This document shows, one piece after another, positions 5,961 to 5,961 of a stretch of DNA of 5,961 bases; position 1 is the first letter of the stretch; each line of letters opens with the position of its first letter. Source of the stretch: an uncultured Erysipelotrichaceae bacterium (GTDB lineage Bacteria > Bacillota_I > Bacilli_A > Acholeplasmatales > Anaeroplasmataceae); assembly GCA_902796895.1 (NCBI GenBank), contig CADBQV010000108.1, positions 1 through 5,961 on the forward strand. Direction: 5' to 3'. Under the pieces are notes generated by a model that saw nothing but the letters and a program-made list of their open reading frames with translations, was not told the origin of the DNA and made no database searches. The translations under genes were made by a program, and so were the position numbers.

Positions 5961-5961
5961 A

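Noticed and set aside
5888..5961. T-box, tyrosine attenuator or other leader riboswitch before the operon
   Set aside because: The predicted start site is about 12 nt from the ATG and the 74 bases visible hold no stem with GC pairs, no T-box consensus and no terminator. A leader could exist only with a promoter beyond 5961.
1..5961. Mycoplasma-type code with TGA as tryptophan, suggested by the low GC content
   Set aside because: All three Trp codons seen are TGG, and TGA ends tyrA exactly at the aroB start (ATGA). The sample is small, but nothing supports recoding.
1..5961. Plus-strand genes, CRISPR arrays, insertion sequences or tRNA genes
   Set aside because: The minus strand is filled with overlapping genes carrying full motifs. 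No spaced repeats, transposase motifs or tRNA-like cloverleaf were noticed on either strand.

Overview
The window is AT-rich; GC by eye is about 25-30%, with two 60-base lines counted at 22% and 32%. Everything readable lies on the minus strand. It is one tightly packed seven-gene operon for the common aromatic (chorismate) pathway and the tyrosine branch. Base composition, AT-ending codons, AGGAG-type ribosome binding sites and the protein motif variants (for example ESGSTxRF in AroA and CGVK in TyrA) suggest a low-GC Bacillota bacterium (Clostridia- or Bacilli/RF39-like). The species cannot be named from sequence alone. The standard bacterial code fits: all three Trp codons seen (in aroE, aroA and tyrA) are TGG, and tyrA stops on TGA.

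In transcription order, from high to low coordinates: a promoter region (5888-5961) with a perfect extended -10 and an upstream 18-bp imperfect palindrome; a divergent DegV-like protein (5887-5069); tyrA, prephenate dehydrogenase (5059-4229); aroB, 3-dehydroquinate synthase (4232-3210); aroA, EPSP synthase (3210-1948); a small AroQ-class chorismate mutase (1958-1674); aroE, shikimate dehydrogenase (1672-905); and aroC, chorismate synthase (905 to beyond base 1, with 301 residues visible and the C-terminus cut off). Junctions run from a 9-nt gap to an 11-nt overlap, including two TAATG and one ATGA stop/start overlaps. There is no room for internal terminators or sizeable promoters, so a single mRNA with translational coupling is likely. 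No gene-free stretch exceeds 74 bases.

AroB makes 3-dehydroquinate, AroE makes shikimate, AroA makes EPSP and AroC makes chorismate. The chorismate mutase turns chorismate into prephenate and TyrA oxidises that to 4-hydroxyphenylpyruvate. DAHP synthase, 3-dehydroquinate dehydratase, shikimate kinase and prephenate dehydratase are not in the window and may follow aroC beyond base 1 or lie elsewhere.

The six enzymes have their catalytic residues and look ordinary. The unusual parts are the first gene and its promoter. The first gene encodes a protein whose outline follows the DegV/FakB fatty-acid-binding family, but every signature ligand-binding motif has been replaced. The promoter is predicted to start transcription almost at the Shine-Dalgarno sequence, which leaves no leader for a T-box or attenuator. 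I saw no mobile element, CRISPR array, tRNA or rRNA.
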